A DNA stretch of 34,265 bases from Reticulitermes lucifugus (lineage: Eukaryota > Arthropoda > Insecta > Blattodea > Rhinotermitidae): assembly GCA_026260175.1 (NCBI GenBank), contig JAKCWW010000438.1, positions 9,684-43,948 of the forward strand, in the 5' to 3' direction. Below, one piece after another: positions 20,944-32,900 of this stretch (position 1 is its first letter; every line of letters begins with the position of its first letter). Below the pieces are notes generated by a model that was given only the letters and a program-made list of their open reading frames with translations, was not told where the DNA came from and did no database searches. Position numbers and translations under genes: made by a program.

Positions 20944-21372
20944 TCGTGCAAGCCGGAACTTAATTATAACAAGCCTGCTGTAATAGCTGACATGACAATC
21001 CAGAGTAATATCTTTATTGCAAACTTTATGTCACAATAGTCTTTCTCTCATAGGAATACGTATCTTAGAGTCCTTACGATTAATCAATTAGTTCAGGGAC
21101 GTCCAAATTGCTCCAGTTGTAATTCACATAATCAGAAATTCATATATGGTCGTGCCGCGTAAATTTGTTTATTGTGAATAGTGTTGACGTCCAATTTAGC
21201 TATTCAAAAATATGGATATTTAAGTAGAAACATAAAACGGTCTCCTAATTAATGTGCGCTAGCTCTTTCTTTAAAATTACTTGTTAAAAATCCGAGATTG
21301 GCTGCATCTTGACGTCCTGGGACTAGTACATATGAATAAACTGAAATTCTTTAATCGCCGATTAAGCGATCC
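20944..21372. other. AT-rich background
   Basis: No recognised feature. Confidence 0.4.
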
Positions 21373-21409
21373 CACCAATTAATCGTCTGAATCAGAAGAT
21401 TAATTGGTG
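21373..21409. repeat. 37-bp near-perfect palindrome
   Basis: CACCAATTAATC (21373-21384) pairs with GATTAATTGGTG (21398-21409), and inside it TCTGA pairs with TCAGA around a single central A. Only the G/A at 21385 and 21397 fails to pair. It could extrude as a cruciform or be a bound dyad site. Confidence 0.85.
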
Positions 21410-21972
21410 TAAAAATTGTCATTTTAACAGCACTTGTTCATGGCCCTACGTGTCACTTGGCCGCAGTACCAACAAACCATAGTCACATGTAGTCGATTCT
21501 GAATTACTGAGTTTTCTGTTATCTGCTGAGACACTACCTCTGACCTGCAAATTACAGTAGCAAAGAAGGTATGGTTCAGAGCAGTGACACAGTATTTTAG
21601 AGTTTATAAGGAGAAATAATGAGATAAGAGAGACGCATGTGTTTCATTTAAAACACAAAAGAAGGAATACACAATTACTTTAAAAACCCACCGAGAAAAT
21701 CTGCGGATCGTGTGCTCAGACATTTGCTGTATTACAAGCCATACACAACAAGGCAATTGGGAGGGGGAAGAAGTCCGTTTAAATGATGGACGGATCAATT
21801 ATACTCGTACAATATAAAAATGGAATCAAAACAGGCCACTGGAGCTAATCCCTTTTCTCATTAGTACAGCTCAAACTGCAACAGTAATTCTCAAGAAATA
21901 AATATTTAAAGATTGCAGTTGGCACAACAGTATTCATTAGATTATTTGTTTATTAATTTATAGATTTTGCGT
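21410..21972. other. AT-rich background
   Basis: No recognised feature; one 64-codon minus-strand chance frame. Confidence 0.4.
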
Positions 21973-22015
21973 GCCATATTCAGGCTTAATACATTCATAT
22001 TAGCCTGAATATGGC
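21973..22015. repeat. 14-bp perfect inverted repeat, 15-base loop
   Basis: GCCATATTCAGGCT (21973-21986) pairs exactly with AGCCTGAATATGGC (22002-22015). The GCCATATTCAGG wording also occurs in the left arm of the 5.1-kb fold-back element (near 5230), so this may be a remnant of that kind of element. Confidence 0.8.
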
Positions 22016-22155
22016 TTACTAAGCGGTAAAACACGTATTTAGATTACAAAAGTCTTCATTAATAAAATGTTTGTGCCAACCCTGATTCTTAAACAGATAT
22101 TTATTTAGGATAAAACTTTACTATCCTTGTTACTGCTAATTTTTGCGATGAATGA

Positions 22156-22464
22156 CCATTTACTGTGAAGTTACTTCTGACATTGTTCACTGTTTTAGGA
22201 ATACTTTGTATAAACGACGTTTCAGGAGTTTGCTCTCAAAACACTCTTCGGGCGACTAGCTTCATAGTGGCCCAGTCGCTTCCTAAGATCCATCTTACTA
22301 TCAATCTAAAATTATCTTCTCGGTCTTTCAAGAGGATGTTCTCCGTCAGATCATACCATAACAATAATGTACGAGTATTTATTGTGTTTCACAAGCAAGC
22401 CACACGCCCAATACTTTGCTGCCACCCACGTTTTACTCTCGTAAGAACAGCACGTGATTTATAA
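22156..22464 (+). other. Open frame with signal-peptide-like start but no ATG
   Basis: The frame is open from 22156 and from 22165 reads V/M-KLLLTLFTVLGILCINDVSG followed by VCSQ. This has the shape of a secretory signal: a Lys, a hydrophobic core and a small-residue end near SG. The would-be start codon is GTG, which does not normally start eukaryotic proteins, and a TGA lies just upstream at 22153. The remainder (to 22464) matches no family I know. It may be a coincidence or a decayed small secreted-protein gene. Confidence 0.15.
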
Positions 22465-22480
22465 AAATCTGTAAATCACG
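22453..22480. repeat. Small perfect hairpin
   Basis: CGTGATTTA (22453-22461) pairs with TAAATCACG (22472-22480). Confidence 0.6.
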
Positions 22481-23660
22481 AAGTTTCTCGTTACGTAATA
22501 CCCTAAATTGCTTGCTTACTTCATCCATTACATGTCCAAATATTTTCCTATAAAGTAACGTACGGGTAGATAGTACCTTAAGTACCAGTTGTTCTATTCA
22601 CACTAGGGCATATACTTTTGTGCGTAAACAGAGAATGGTTATTTGCTGGGGCGCAGCAGACACCTCCACAGCAGAGCAAACAAGTGCGCTAGGTCAATTT
22701 GTTGAGGAGCATGTCGTGGGATTGCAACAAGTGTTGCCTACAGAAACAACGACATAGCCTGTCTAACTGCATCCGCAACTCCACGTGACAAGTCCCTCTG
22801 CGTCAACATCCCCCCGAACCCCTTAAGAGCGAGCGTGTGAATTGATACATCAGTTGAAAATCTGGACAAACGAATTTCGTTAGCACTGCAAACACAATAT
22901 GCACACTCTCAGGGGGTTTCGTAATATTGTTAAGGCTTGGAAAATATTTCATTACTTAAACCTGGAGTGTAGAATTCGGGGAAGTGTAAGAAAGAGACAG
23001 AATATGTGGATAGGTTACGAGAGTGGGAGGGAGTAAGAGAAGTTGAAGAAGAGGGTGGAAGGCACCATTAAGTCAAGTGGAGAGAGTATTCTGGGCAAGT
23101 CGCATGCTTCTGGGAAAGTAAAGCAGGCAGCCCTATAGTCAACTATAGGAGATGCCACTTCGAATACGCAATCAGTTTAGTTTGCAGTAACAGCAGCATC
23201 CAAAAGCATTCGCCATAGAAGGAAGTGTGGCAGAGTCCTTGCGGGCATGAGTATGGCTCGGAATAAATTACCATTGCTGTGACAGAAGTCCATTAGTGAG
23301 GGCACTGTAGGGCCATCATAAGAAAATACAATTTCGTATCAGCAGTTTCTGCTGCTTAAGTTTAGATCTTTCGAAATCTACACAGCAATATCAGCAATAT
23401 TTCGGCTTTAAGTTTCCACTAACAACGATTAAGTTTACAAACAGTAACCCTTCCAAGCCGAGTGGTTACTTTATATAACACCTGTGTCTACATTCAAAAA
23501 ATCTACATCCTGCCTAAAGAGTGAATTTTTGCGTTTTGTATGGATATCAGAAAGAACAGGGATTATTTTCCTATCGGCCTACATCAGCAAATGACTGGCT
23601 TTATGACAACATTTGAAAGACTGGCCCACATCAGGGATAAGATATACAATGATGCCAGCA
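22481..23660. other. Background DNA
   Basis: A purine-rich stretch lies near 23.0-23.06 kb. No gene or repeat family was recognised. Confidence 0.4.
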
Positions 23661-23669
23661 ATGCTGCAT
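23661..23669. repeat. Target-site duplication, low-coordinate copy
   Basis: ATGCTGCAT, identical to 23933-23941. Confidence 0.7.
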
Positions 23670-23932
23670 TTTTTTTTCCAGTGGCTCGACAGCCCCTTGG
23701 GGGCCTATGCTGCCTTATTTTTCGAGGCTTTATGATCACACACTTTAGACACACCGCACTCTGTAGGACTCCTCTGGACGAAGGACCAGCTCGTCGCAGA
23801 GATCTCTACCTGACAACACACAACATTCACAAGAGACAGACCTCCATGCCCTAGGCGGGATTCGAACCCACAATCCCAGTAAGCTAGGGGCCGTAGACCC
23901 ACGCCTAAGACCACGCGGCCACTAGGATCGGC
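23670..23932 (-). mobile_element. SINE family 2 with class-II tRNA-like head and poly(A) tail
   Basis: On the minus strand it opens with a tRNA-like head whose A box region is TGGCCGCGTGGTCTTA (complement of 23906-23921). This resembles the TGGCCGAGTGGTCTAAGGCG of class-II (Leu/Ser) tRNAs. The B box GGTTCGAATCC lies at 23858-23868. The body follows and the element ends in a short A run (T run at 23670-23677 on the plus strand). A 9-bp direct repeat ATGCTGCAT flanks it (23661-23669 and 23933-23941). The frames on both strands here are read-through. The window-end copy at 34205 is the same family. Confidence 0.88.
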
Positions 23933-23941
23933 ATGCTGCAT
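23933..23941. repeat. Target-site duplication, high-coordinate copy
   Basis: ATGCTGCAT, identical to 23661-23669. Confidence 0.7.
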
Positions 23942-24256
23942 ATTAAAAAATATAATTAGCTTACGTTTTACTTAGTTTTTAAAATATTTATCCCTTTTAT
24001 ATTTCTATTTTTTATTAAGGCCGCGTACTATTAAAATTGTTTGGCCTACCAGTAGTGGTACACGCAGCACAGTTTGAGAAAACATGAACCAAAACATAAC
24101 AACAGTAAACACAGCTACAGACCGAGGATTCATTTGTTGTAAGCTGGTATATAGATCAGTGATGTTTCTGTTGAAGAAATGGGCAGTTAGACTTATAGAG
24201 CAAAGAAGAGTCGGGGTTTTGAGGAAGTAAATAGAGGTGACTAAATCAGGTACGGA
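23942..24256. other. AT-rich background
   Basis: No recognised feature. Confidence 0.4.
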
Positions 24257-24286
24257 TAACTAACTAATTAACCAACTAACCAACCC
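24257..24286 (-). repeat. Decayed TTAG-type LINE tail
   Basis: CTAACTAATTAACCAACTAA-like units on the plus strand, the complement of TTAG/GTTA repeats, directly at the 3' end of the LINE fragment. Confidence 0.7.
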
Positions 24287-24589
24287 CACGGAGGGAAGTC
24301 ATTCTTGAGAAGCTAACACTTCCTCAGATAGTCCAGAAATTCCCCGCATTTTACGGAACCCGGAGGTTCATTACCGTGTTCACAGCAGCCGGCCACTTGT
24401 CCCTATCCTGAGGAAGATAATCCAGTCTACGTATTCCCAACCTATACTTTTAAGATTTCTTTTAATATGATCCTCCCATCTACACCTAGGTCTTCACAGC
24501 GGTCTCTTCCCCTCAGGTTTTCTCACCAAAATCCTTTACGCTTCTCTCCTCTCCCCCATACGTGCCACATGCCCCGCCCATCCCGAAGA
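24257..24589 (-). pseudogene. LINE 3' end, best preserved copy: ORF2 C-terminus, 3' UTR and tail
   Basis: On the minus strand, from about 24588 downward, it reads WAGHVARMGERREA, stop, RILVRKPEGKRPL, stop, RPRCRWEDHIKRNLKSIGW, then EYVDWI. After a frameshift it continues QDRDKWPAAVNTVMNLRVP and a TAA (complement of 24351-24353). This is the C-terminal end of an insect non-LTR retrotransposon ORF2, by recall of the family. After the stop comes the shared 3' UTR (one frame SVSFSRMTSLRGVGW) and a tail of decayed TTAG-type units at 24257-24286. Two in-frame stops and one frameshift make it a pseudogene. It serves as the reference for the other five copies here. Confidence 0.85.
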
Positions 24590-25955
24590 CAGCTGCATAT
24601 AAAGGGCATCCGTAATTTAATGAAATATTTTGAAATCTGAAGCCTCATTTAATGCAAAAGGTTGCAAATACTGTGTCAATAAGCTTTCCCACAACGGTTT
24701 CCTCAGTGTCTTTAGGAAAACAAATGTAAAGCTTCCTACCTTTATATAAACTCACGATAGCATGCAACCTTGATACATTATTTGATTTATTGCAGCATTG
24801 TTTAAAAATGGCAGACTAAATACGTCCTTTAACATAACATATTTTTTGATTTAGCTAAGTTTCGAGCGGTATGCTCAGTTTAGGATTTAGTGATGAGAGT
24901 ATCTTAACGTTCCACTCAGTAGATTCTCTACAGAGCAACCTCGGTTGACTCTTTTTGTAAACTCGTCTCCAATGTAAAACGTAGTATATCTAAAGTCTAT
25001 TAAAATATAAGGAGTACTGATGCGTATTGTTCTTCATAACTGTCATATAATAGCAGAACTAAGCATAAAGTAACTGTAAACTATTTTAATGAGGTTCAAA
25101 TGGACTAGAATCCGAGTTAGGAAAGCATCATCCCTTACATCACTGTGTCATTTTATGCATCCATAATATCCTCGTTGAAATGTTACGAGTTAATTACAAA
25201 ACTTAAATGAAAGCGAAAGACTACAAGAAGTGAAAAGACGAAGAAAGAATTTGTTTAATCATGAAGTCCCGTTCAGTCACAAGCAAAGCCACAAATAAAA
25301 GTTCTCTTATCGCAGAACTGCCTCCTGTTAACGTCTGCTACAAAAGCTTTAAGCTCGGACACAAAGCCAGACCTCACTATACTCTCCCATTCACATTTGT
25401 ATAGAACAGTGTCCATTAAAGACAACTTCCAAGTACGGACCAACATCTACGGATTCACAGTGACTATGAATACAACTTTAGTTCTCTCTTTTTTATTAAA
25501 AGAAAGAGAAAGACAGTACTACACATATACCCACACTGTTCACTGTGTCTGCTTCCCTCAGTCTTTTATTTGTTCACTCTTAATTATCCGGCACTCCAGA
25601 CTTAGACAAGATTCCCAATCACACCAGCACACCAGATTGTTACCCCCTTCTTCCGTGGACACGTGACTTCAAGAGCAATGCAATGCTTGCTTATTACATC
25701 TACAGCTGCTGAATTATCCTTTTATTTCTTTCGTACAGAAGAGAGTACTTCGTTAAATTACGAGTCAGAATTTAATCAAACAGTTGCAATGAAAACAAAC
25801 GCGGAAGACTGCTTCGTTAATATAGGTTTATATAGTGTATATGGGAGTGGGGAGTTTCTTCACGACAGCACGCCACTGCAAATGAAAGTTACTCAGTAAG
25901 AGTGGATAAAATGTCCATGTTGGAAACAGGGCTGTGCACATATTTAACTTATATT
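24590..25955. other. AT-rich background
   Basis: Frames at 25397-25666 and 25663-25899 (plus, 89 and 78 codons) contain no recognisable domain and end next to the microsatellite. No repeat family was recognised. Confidence 0.4.
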
Positions 25956-25999
<44 letters not shown>

Positions 26000-26084
26000 C
26001 GTATATGTATATGTACATGTATATCTATATGTATATATATGTATATATACCTATGTGTACATGTATGTATATGTGTGTATGTAT
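25956..26084. repeat. TATATG-type microsatellite, about 130 bp
   Basis: Nearly perfect 6-bp TATATG units for about the first 50 bp, then increasingly interrupted by C, G and CA substitutions. It explains three overlapping open frames rich in Tyr, Met, Val, Cys and Ile, which are artefacts. Confidence 0.92.
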
Positions 26085-26334
26085 TAGGCGTGGAAGTAAT
26101 TATTTCCCTTCTCTTTTCCTAGTCATTCTCCTCATCCTCCTCCTTCAGTTATCAAGGGTCAGGCTTTCGGTCGTGTTCCGATTTGCAGTTACAGTAATAT
26201 GCAAATTATTCTCTGGTTGGGGGATGAGTCTACAGAAATGCTTACGCAGAAGAAGTACAGAACGAAGAAACGTAAATGTAATGGGTGAACTTTGCTGTAT
26301 TTCCGGAAGCCAAGAATGTTAAACTTGCAATGAC
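26085..26334. other. Background DNA
   Basis: A frame continuing out of the microsatellite to 26322 has no recognised domain. Confidence 0.4.
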
Positions 26335-26376
26335 GCTTTTCAGACCTGCGCACGCCATGAAGGCATATGTGGAGTT
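26335..26376 (-). mobile_element. Short SINE family 1 fragment
   Basis: Only the block CACGCCATGAAGGCATATGTGG survives (compare CACGCCATGAAGGCACATAG near 3440 and GCATGCCATGAAGACATATG near 12635). This is the part next to the 3' tail of family 1. No head or duplication is visible. Confidence 0.5.
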
Positions 26377-29256
26377 ACTGTATATTTGCAATTACTTTTA
26401 ACTCCAGTATTAGGGATTAAATATTAAAATCATAAAATACGGACGTGGATAGATATTGTCAGCAAATGAAACGACATGTGACATAAAAATCGGCCGTTGT
26501 GATTTTTTCATCTAAAAGAATATTTCCTAATAGAAGGAACAAGAAGGATTGAGAGTTGCTTGTTTTATGAAGTCATTACCGGAATATGTCGGGATGTCAG
26601 GAAGGCAATGGCAGAAGTGTGTCTAACCAACAAAGGAAGGTTTGCTGACACTTACGAAGAGGAAATCCACCAAAGTAATGGCCACACTGAGACGTAACAT
26701 TTTAAAAATATCTTGCAATGGCAAATTTCAGGATGCAAATATAGTACTATAATCAACATACTTATGCTAATGGGAAATGATATTGTCCTCTCGCACATTT
26801 ACTAATTCGCGGTATATTAATTTGTTCAAGAGATGCCAGTGTACTGTGAAAACATTTAATGCTTTTTCCCTAGATTATTTAGCGCTGCTTTCTCAAATGC
26901 ATACATGAGTTTATAAATATGTGAAAGATAGTGGTTGAGGCCCACTGCATATTTCCGGAAGTCCTCAGGAAAATCGCAGCGACGTAAGGAAAGCTGATGG
27001 TTGGAATCGAGTCAGCTACCTGCCCTATAAAAAAGCAAATAGATAAAAGCACAAATGGAAGTTTGACTAAAAGCAGGCTGAACTGTGTCAACGGTCCCGG
27101 AATTGAATGTCGAAACATTCAGAGTGAGGTAAAAACATTACACAGCATTCACTTGCTGTTTCTTACTGTTCTGCATATTTGAACCAGAGAAGAAAGATCA
27201 TAGAAGTTCAGTTTACCATCTTAGATTCTCAGCGGTATCCAGAATGAAATATCACTGTCTATAACTTAATTGATTTAGAATGTCCAATTTACAATTGTAA
27301 GTTCCCATAAAGTTTTAAGCAAACACAGAAAAAAGACACCTTTCTCTGCATACTGCAATACATACCGTACAGCTGGCCTCTAATCTGGAGCAGGTAAGTT
27401 TGAAAATCACGACCCAGCTTCTGTTCAATACAAAGATTCTCGCGGCTCGTTTAGTGGAGTTTCGCTAGGTGGCACCACCATACAGCTCCCTATTGAAATG
27501 TACAGTCACTTAGCATGTACCAAAAATTCTTTACTAAGACGAAACTTTGAACATTTAGTCACGTCTAAGAAAAGATTTTATAAAACTTGTATCTGACTTG
27601 TTATGTCTCTCTCTAGCAATACCAAGTCAAACATCATAGAATTATTCAATTATCATTTGAAGACTAAAGTACTTTTCTTTCCAGTGTTTTCGATGTTTCG
27701 GAATAACACTGTTTTATTTGAAGCTTCCCAGGCTTTGCCCGTTTTTTTATGATAAGAGCAGCATGAAGATGAATATGATTATGGATCACTGGTGGTCAAG
27801 GCTGGAGTTGCATGTAGTAAACAAGAGATTTATGGATTACTTATTACACCAAGACTTCGGGTAATTAACTCCAGTAATTAACAGAATTTTCAGGGTGCGT
27901 GAGTCTTCAATGGCATTGTTACGCAGAGTGTTATTTCACACACCACAACTTTTTTATGCCGTTTATTTAATATTCGGCTAGAAATAACTTATTTTAAAGT
28001 CTAAACTGACATAAGCAGATGAAAGAGGCTTCAAGATATAAGGCACGTTTTCCGACTGTAATTGTGTTCAAACCTCATTTCTCCTATGTCCTAACCACGT
28101 GATCCTCTTAAATTTCACCACCCAAATAATGCTTGCTGAAGAGCATAAATATATCAACATTAACGTTTTGCAATATTCTATAAATTTAATTTTGTTGCTT
28201 CTCTTTGAGGTCCAAATTTTCTCCTCAGCATTATTCTAAAACATTTGTGATAAGTGACATTTCGAAACTAAACACTTGAACTCATGTATTTGTTCAAAAT
28301 ATTTTCTAAATAAGGCGAGAAAGATAATTTACTTACTCCAAATGAAATCTTATTTCAGGTAACAAAACCTGTGCGAGAGCTGATGTACTAACAGTGGTGT
28401 TGACAAAGATTAATCTCTTCTGTGTTACGACGCCATGTCCATTGCTACTTTAGACAACACCGCTATTTTGAACTCTAGGATAAAGCTTAATCGTTATTGT
28501 TGTTCCGATTTCTCCCGTCCAGGTTTAAAACACTGTCAATGTTTGTGTACAGGTAACCTCATCGCAGCGTCTGGCTATAAAAAAGCAGGATTATAATAGA
28601 CTTGGCATTTGACAGAAGTCAGTAGGCAATATCACATATACCTCTTTTCTAGCCGGAAAAATGGGATAGCTGGAACCAAAAATGATTACGACGTGTAGAA
28701 AAGAAGTTTCAACAGCCTCAACCATCCAGTCTTCTTCATGAGTTAGTTACCAGCTCAATGGTACGTGTAACTCTAACAAATACTAAAGTTATGGAAAATC
28801 GCCACATTCTGATGAGCAGAACATCATTCTTAGGAAAGAGTGATGCAGAATCTGACTGTTGTTTGCCCTCCTTTATGTTTACTTTGAAAACAGTAATGGT
28901 GACTACATAATTACGTGACATAATATATTGTAACAGAATGCTGCCATTAGTTTAAGTCCGTCACTTTTAAAGTGTAAGTATACATCTCCATAACTCATGT
29001 GTCAAAAATAAATACAACCGGTTGAGGAAACTATTTCCACGTTAAGTCTCATGCTAACAAGTGAAGGATGTCATGAATTCATTCACGCATCTTAAAGAGC
29101 CGCCAGGCTCAGAGCGAACAATCGGTATGCTGTAATATGTTACTCTGGCCTATTAATTTTGACCGTGAAATAAATCTTTGCTCAGTACATGATTTCTCAT
29201 CCTGGCGGTTAACGTTGTGTTACGTGTACGTAGACATAATGATGGAGGGACAGGAA
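26377..29256. other. Long AT-rich stretch, nothing recognised
   Basis: About 2.9 kb without a recognised gene, SINE or LINE block. The small frames at 26879-27182 and 28736-28921 have no domain. A 10-bp GTAATTAACT-type unit is repeated near 27.86 kb. Confidence 0.45.
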
Positions 29257-29275
29257 CCCCCACCCCCCCTCACCC
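29257..29275 (-). other. C-run tract, potential G-quadruplex on the minus strand
   Basis: CCCCC-A-CCCCCCC-TCA-CCC. Splitting the seven-base run gives four runs of three G on the minus strand. Folding is inferred. Confidence 0.5.
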
Positions 29276-29819
29276 ATCTTCGCTGCCATATCCGAGCTTC
29301 TGTTCATTTCCCATGAATTTTCTTGTTCTATCTAAGGCGGACAATTTCTTGACAACAGCAGGTTATCACGAACGATAGGTTTTGTGGGAGTAGTTCGTTA
29401 TTGTCCCATTGTTATTCACAAAATAATTTACGTACGAAGAATTACGAGTATTGTACCCTCCATCGAGAATATGTTCATTGATACTTAGCAATCACAAAAT
29501 AAAGAAATTTACCAATAAGAGGGTTCTCACGGTAACTCCAATAACCCGAATATGCGGTAGCACACCGAACGTTTAACTAAAATAATACCAAGCCACAAAA
29601 ACGGAAGCGCTGCAGAGCCCTTTCCATCCACTTCGTAGGATCACACACTGCTCTTAACGTTATCCTGCGGAAATCAAGAAACTTTTTCTGCTAGTTTCCC
29701 CGTAAAAAAGCTTCCCCCCCAAAAATTAGGAGTCACCTCAAAAATTCTAGGGACCAGAAGGGTGAGACGAAGCAATACGTACTGAGGTTACACACACATA
29801 TTAGGCGCCACTGTACAAA
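29276..29819. other. Background DNA
   Basis: An eight-base C run lies near 29713. Nothing else was recognised. Confidence 0.4.
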
Positions 29820-29827
29820 ATTTAGTC

Positions 29828-29850
29828 TCCGCGGCGATCTCGCGCACGAA
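29828..29850. other. Small CpG-dense patch
   Basis: CCGCGGCGATCTCGCGCACG is packed with CpG in an AT-rich setting and is flanked by near-inverted ACAAAATTT and AAATTTGT. It may be the core of a small unidentified repeat. Confidence 0.3.
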
Positions 29851-29871
29851 ATTTGTTCACGCCTAGGTGTA

Positions 29872-29878
29872 TATATAA

Positions 29879-29911
<33 letters not shown>
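29872..29911. repeat. AT dinucleotide repeat
   Basis: About fifteen perfect AT units at 29881-29911, with a short interrupted run just before. Confidence 0.9.
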
Positions 29912-29912
<1 letters not shown>

Positions 29913-32900
29913 CCTATATTCGGATTTATCTTTACATATCCAACAAGCAATAAGCTAACCAGATAAAGCCTGATTTAAGAAGCATTATTTCTCCTCTTTG
30001 ACATATTACAAAATGACGAATCCCATATGATGAAGTTTATAAAAACATTGTCTAAAAATTTAGTTTCCACCTCATTGAGAACATACATCTTCTCCACCAC
30101 ATCGACAATATCACAATGTCGACGAAGGAAATTATTGTTCTTTATTTTGAACATCATATAAAACACATACACTCACTATTTGAACAAGTTGCAGAATTTT
30201 TTAACTTCAAACAAAAATCACGTACAGTGACCAGTGACCTCGGAAATGTTAAGGCTGCATCTGAGAATTACCTTACAGCGTACAGGGCTACAAGGTGATT
30301 AAATGAAACTGGATTAGAGCCATATATTGATGGGGCCACATTTCAACATGCCCTTAATAAACCATAAACAGGTGGCAAAGAAAGTTTGTGCACTGTAATG
30401 AAGAGTGGAATATACAAGTAGAATATTTACCAATCCACGAGCATAATGTGGTATGTGTTTTCTTCCTCATCAGCCAACTAATTGCATAACTGAACTATGT
30501 TTTGTTCTGTCACCTAGCGACAAGTGACGTGTGATGTTTATACCAGAAATGATGCAACTTGTTTTTTCTCTCGTCTGTCCCCCCTCTCCCTTTCCACTAC
30601 CGCTTTGTTCTCTGGAGCGTTAGACGTGCGTGCCATATTTTATTTATGGTCTGTGACGTTGTCAACAGCGTAACCGACCCCAGAACACGTTTCAGAGCCA
30701 TGCCGAAAGGTGTCTCGAAAAAATTAATTTAAAAATCTTCACAATCTTCATAAAAGACACAGTACTGCCGAGACCTTTTACGAGCATTAATCAAAGTTTC
30801 TTTTAATGGCATTAATCTACACGTTTTTCGGTAAAGCAACAAAGGGGTTTTACAGCATTTTGTGTTTTAAAATGTAGAGATTCATCATTAACCGAGAAAA
30901 GTACCGTTTTAAACTCTTTATACCACAGCGATATGACCACGTGCTGTGAAGTGCAACACCTTAGTCTCCGTCAGAGACTGTTAATTCTGGCACCGAATAA
31001 AATATCTGTTTTCACTGATTGTCACAGGCTTTGTCTAGACTGTATTAACATTTAAATTCCATTAATAATACAAGGTTTAACCATGCCATAATTCGTTCTC
31101 GTAAGATATGGTTGTTATTTTATGCAAGCTCCCACATAACAAGACGCGTGTTACCTGCAGGAAAACGCAAGGCCGAATCATCCCATCCATTACCTGCGTC
31201 CGTGAAATAAGTTTACATAGTCAAATTTAAGAAACTTTCTTGCAGCTAGGTTCTGTACTGTTGAATGTCTGTGCGAGTTTCGAAATTCTTACTGTGGCAA
31301 ATATCAACACTGGTGTCTTGTGGAGTGACAGGCGATTCCCTCAGAACCTTTGTAACTAGATATCAGACTATACGGCGTCACAAGCCAGAATCCAGAAAGC
31401 TTAACTGAAGAAAAGTCTAAAGACGTGTGGCAGTAAATAGTCAATAAGGCTAACAGGCTTTAGTGGAAAAATGAGGACGCCTGGCACCGCGTGTTTTTCA
31501 TAAGTAACTTCGACGTAAATCCGGAATCAACAGAACCTTCGCTGTTCTTGTTTTAGGCCCTTTCACTGTATTTAGAAGTTTCAATCGGCTCTCAGGAAAA
31601 ATAGTAATTTATTATTTTCCTAGATTTCACTAACACTGAGCAATTACTAATCCTGCTCCCCTATGGCAGGATTCCGACGGTGTTTTTCCTTCTTTGGACA
31701 CTTTCAGCACGATACATGCCTGTATTTTCTTTCCTTTAACTTCACAACTAAGACAAAAAATGTAGGCAAGGAGAAATATGGTGCTTAGGTATGTGGAATT
31801 ATCTTACAATGTCCAAAAAATTGTCAACTTACAAATTACTCTCTACGACACGCTTTAAAATTTACATTATTAAGTACCACAAAATCCTCCGCCGTCATTC
31901 TGGGTCATAAAATACTGTTACGAAGTTCAACATCTTATTACAAGTAGCAAATCCTGCTGTGTATGCGTTGAAGGGATGCTATAAAGTCTTGTGTGAATAG
32001 ATTAGGTGTATAACCTATAGAGACCATGTACATGCCTTCACGAGAAGTGACGAAAATTACGTTGTTCGCCCCGTTATGTTACTTCATGCCGCGATAACTA
32101 ACTCAATGTTAGGTAGGGGTTCGTGGAATGTGCCTCTGCTACTTGCCCGGGGGAAGTTTCTACTGTATGCAGATAACAAGCAGCATCTTCTGCTTCCTTG
32201 GCAATTTATATCGTCTGTACGACTGGAGCGGCAGGGGAACTGTACCTTCCAGAGAAATTAAAATGAATCCTTCTAAGACTTAAACGTCTTCCTAGTTACT
32301 ATAAAGGCACTGGCAACCAGGAGTGCACAAAAATGGAAATGTTTATCAATTACACGTATATTGTCATGAGATGATAGGGGCACAAAACACGCATGCGAGA
32401 GAGATGATAAATGCATAGATATTTTAGTGAGTTTTAAGACAAGTTACATTTAGGGACCTCGGCTTACTTCGGCAAAATTTGTGACAATTTATTGCACAGA
32501 AATATGACGATGTTGATTGGATTCAACTGGCTTTGAATAAGATTCAGTGGCGGGCTTTTGTGAACACGATAATTAACCATTTCATGAGTATTTCGAGTGT
32601 CACCCTATGCACGTGTTTGTAACCTACTACTGGCTGCGTGGATATAAAATATTTAGCCAAGGATAGCGAATTACGTCTTAAAATGTGGTACATTAGGGTA
32701 CAAAATCTTACCTTCAAATTTTCTTCATGCAATGGAGCTGGAAAATTTAAACAAGCACGTCTAAAAAATATCATGTATAATGTGCACAACGCTGCAATAA
32801 AGTAAACTCAAATATCCAAAACCAAAGCTAACAGAAATCACACAACAACTTGCAACATTGTCTTCTCACGAGGAAAACAAACACGAGTTACTGAATAGCT

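Noticed and set aside
23850..23932. Possible tRNA-Leu or tRNA-Ser gene
   Set aside because: Same reason: it is the head of a SINE flanked by a target duplication.
25902..26322. Three overlapping plus-strand frames rich in Tyr, Val, Met or Ile
   Set aside because: Artefacts of the TATATG microsatellite.
27857..27883. Repeated GTAATTAAC motif as a regulatory array
   Set aside because: Only two AT-rich copies, expected at this composition.
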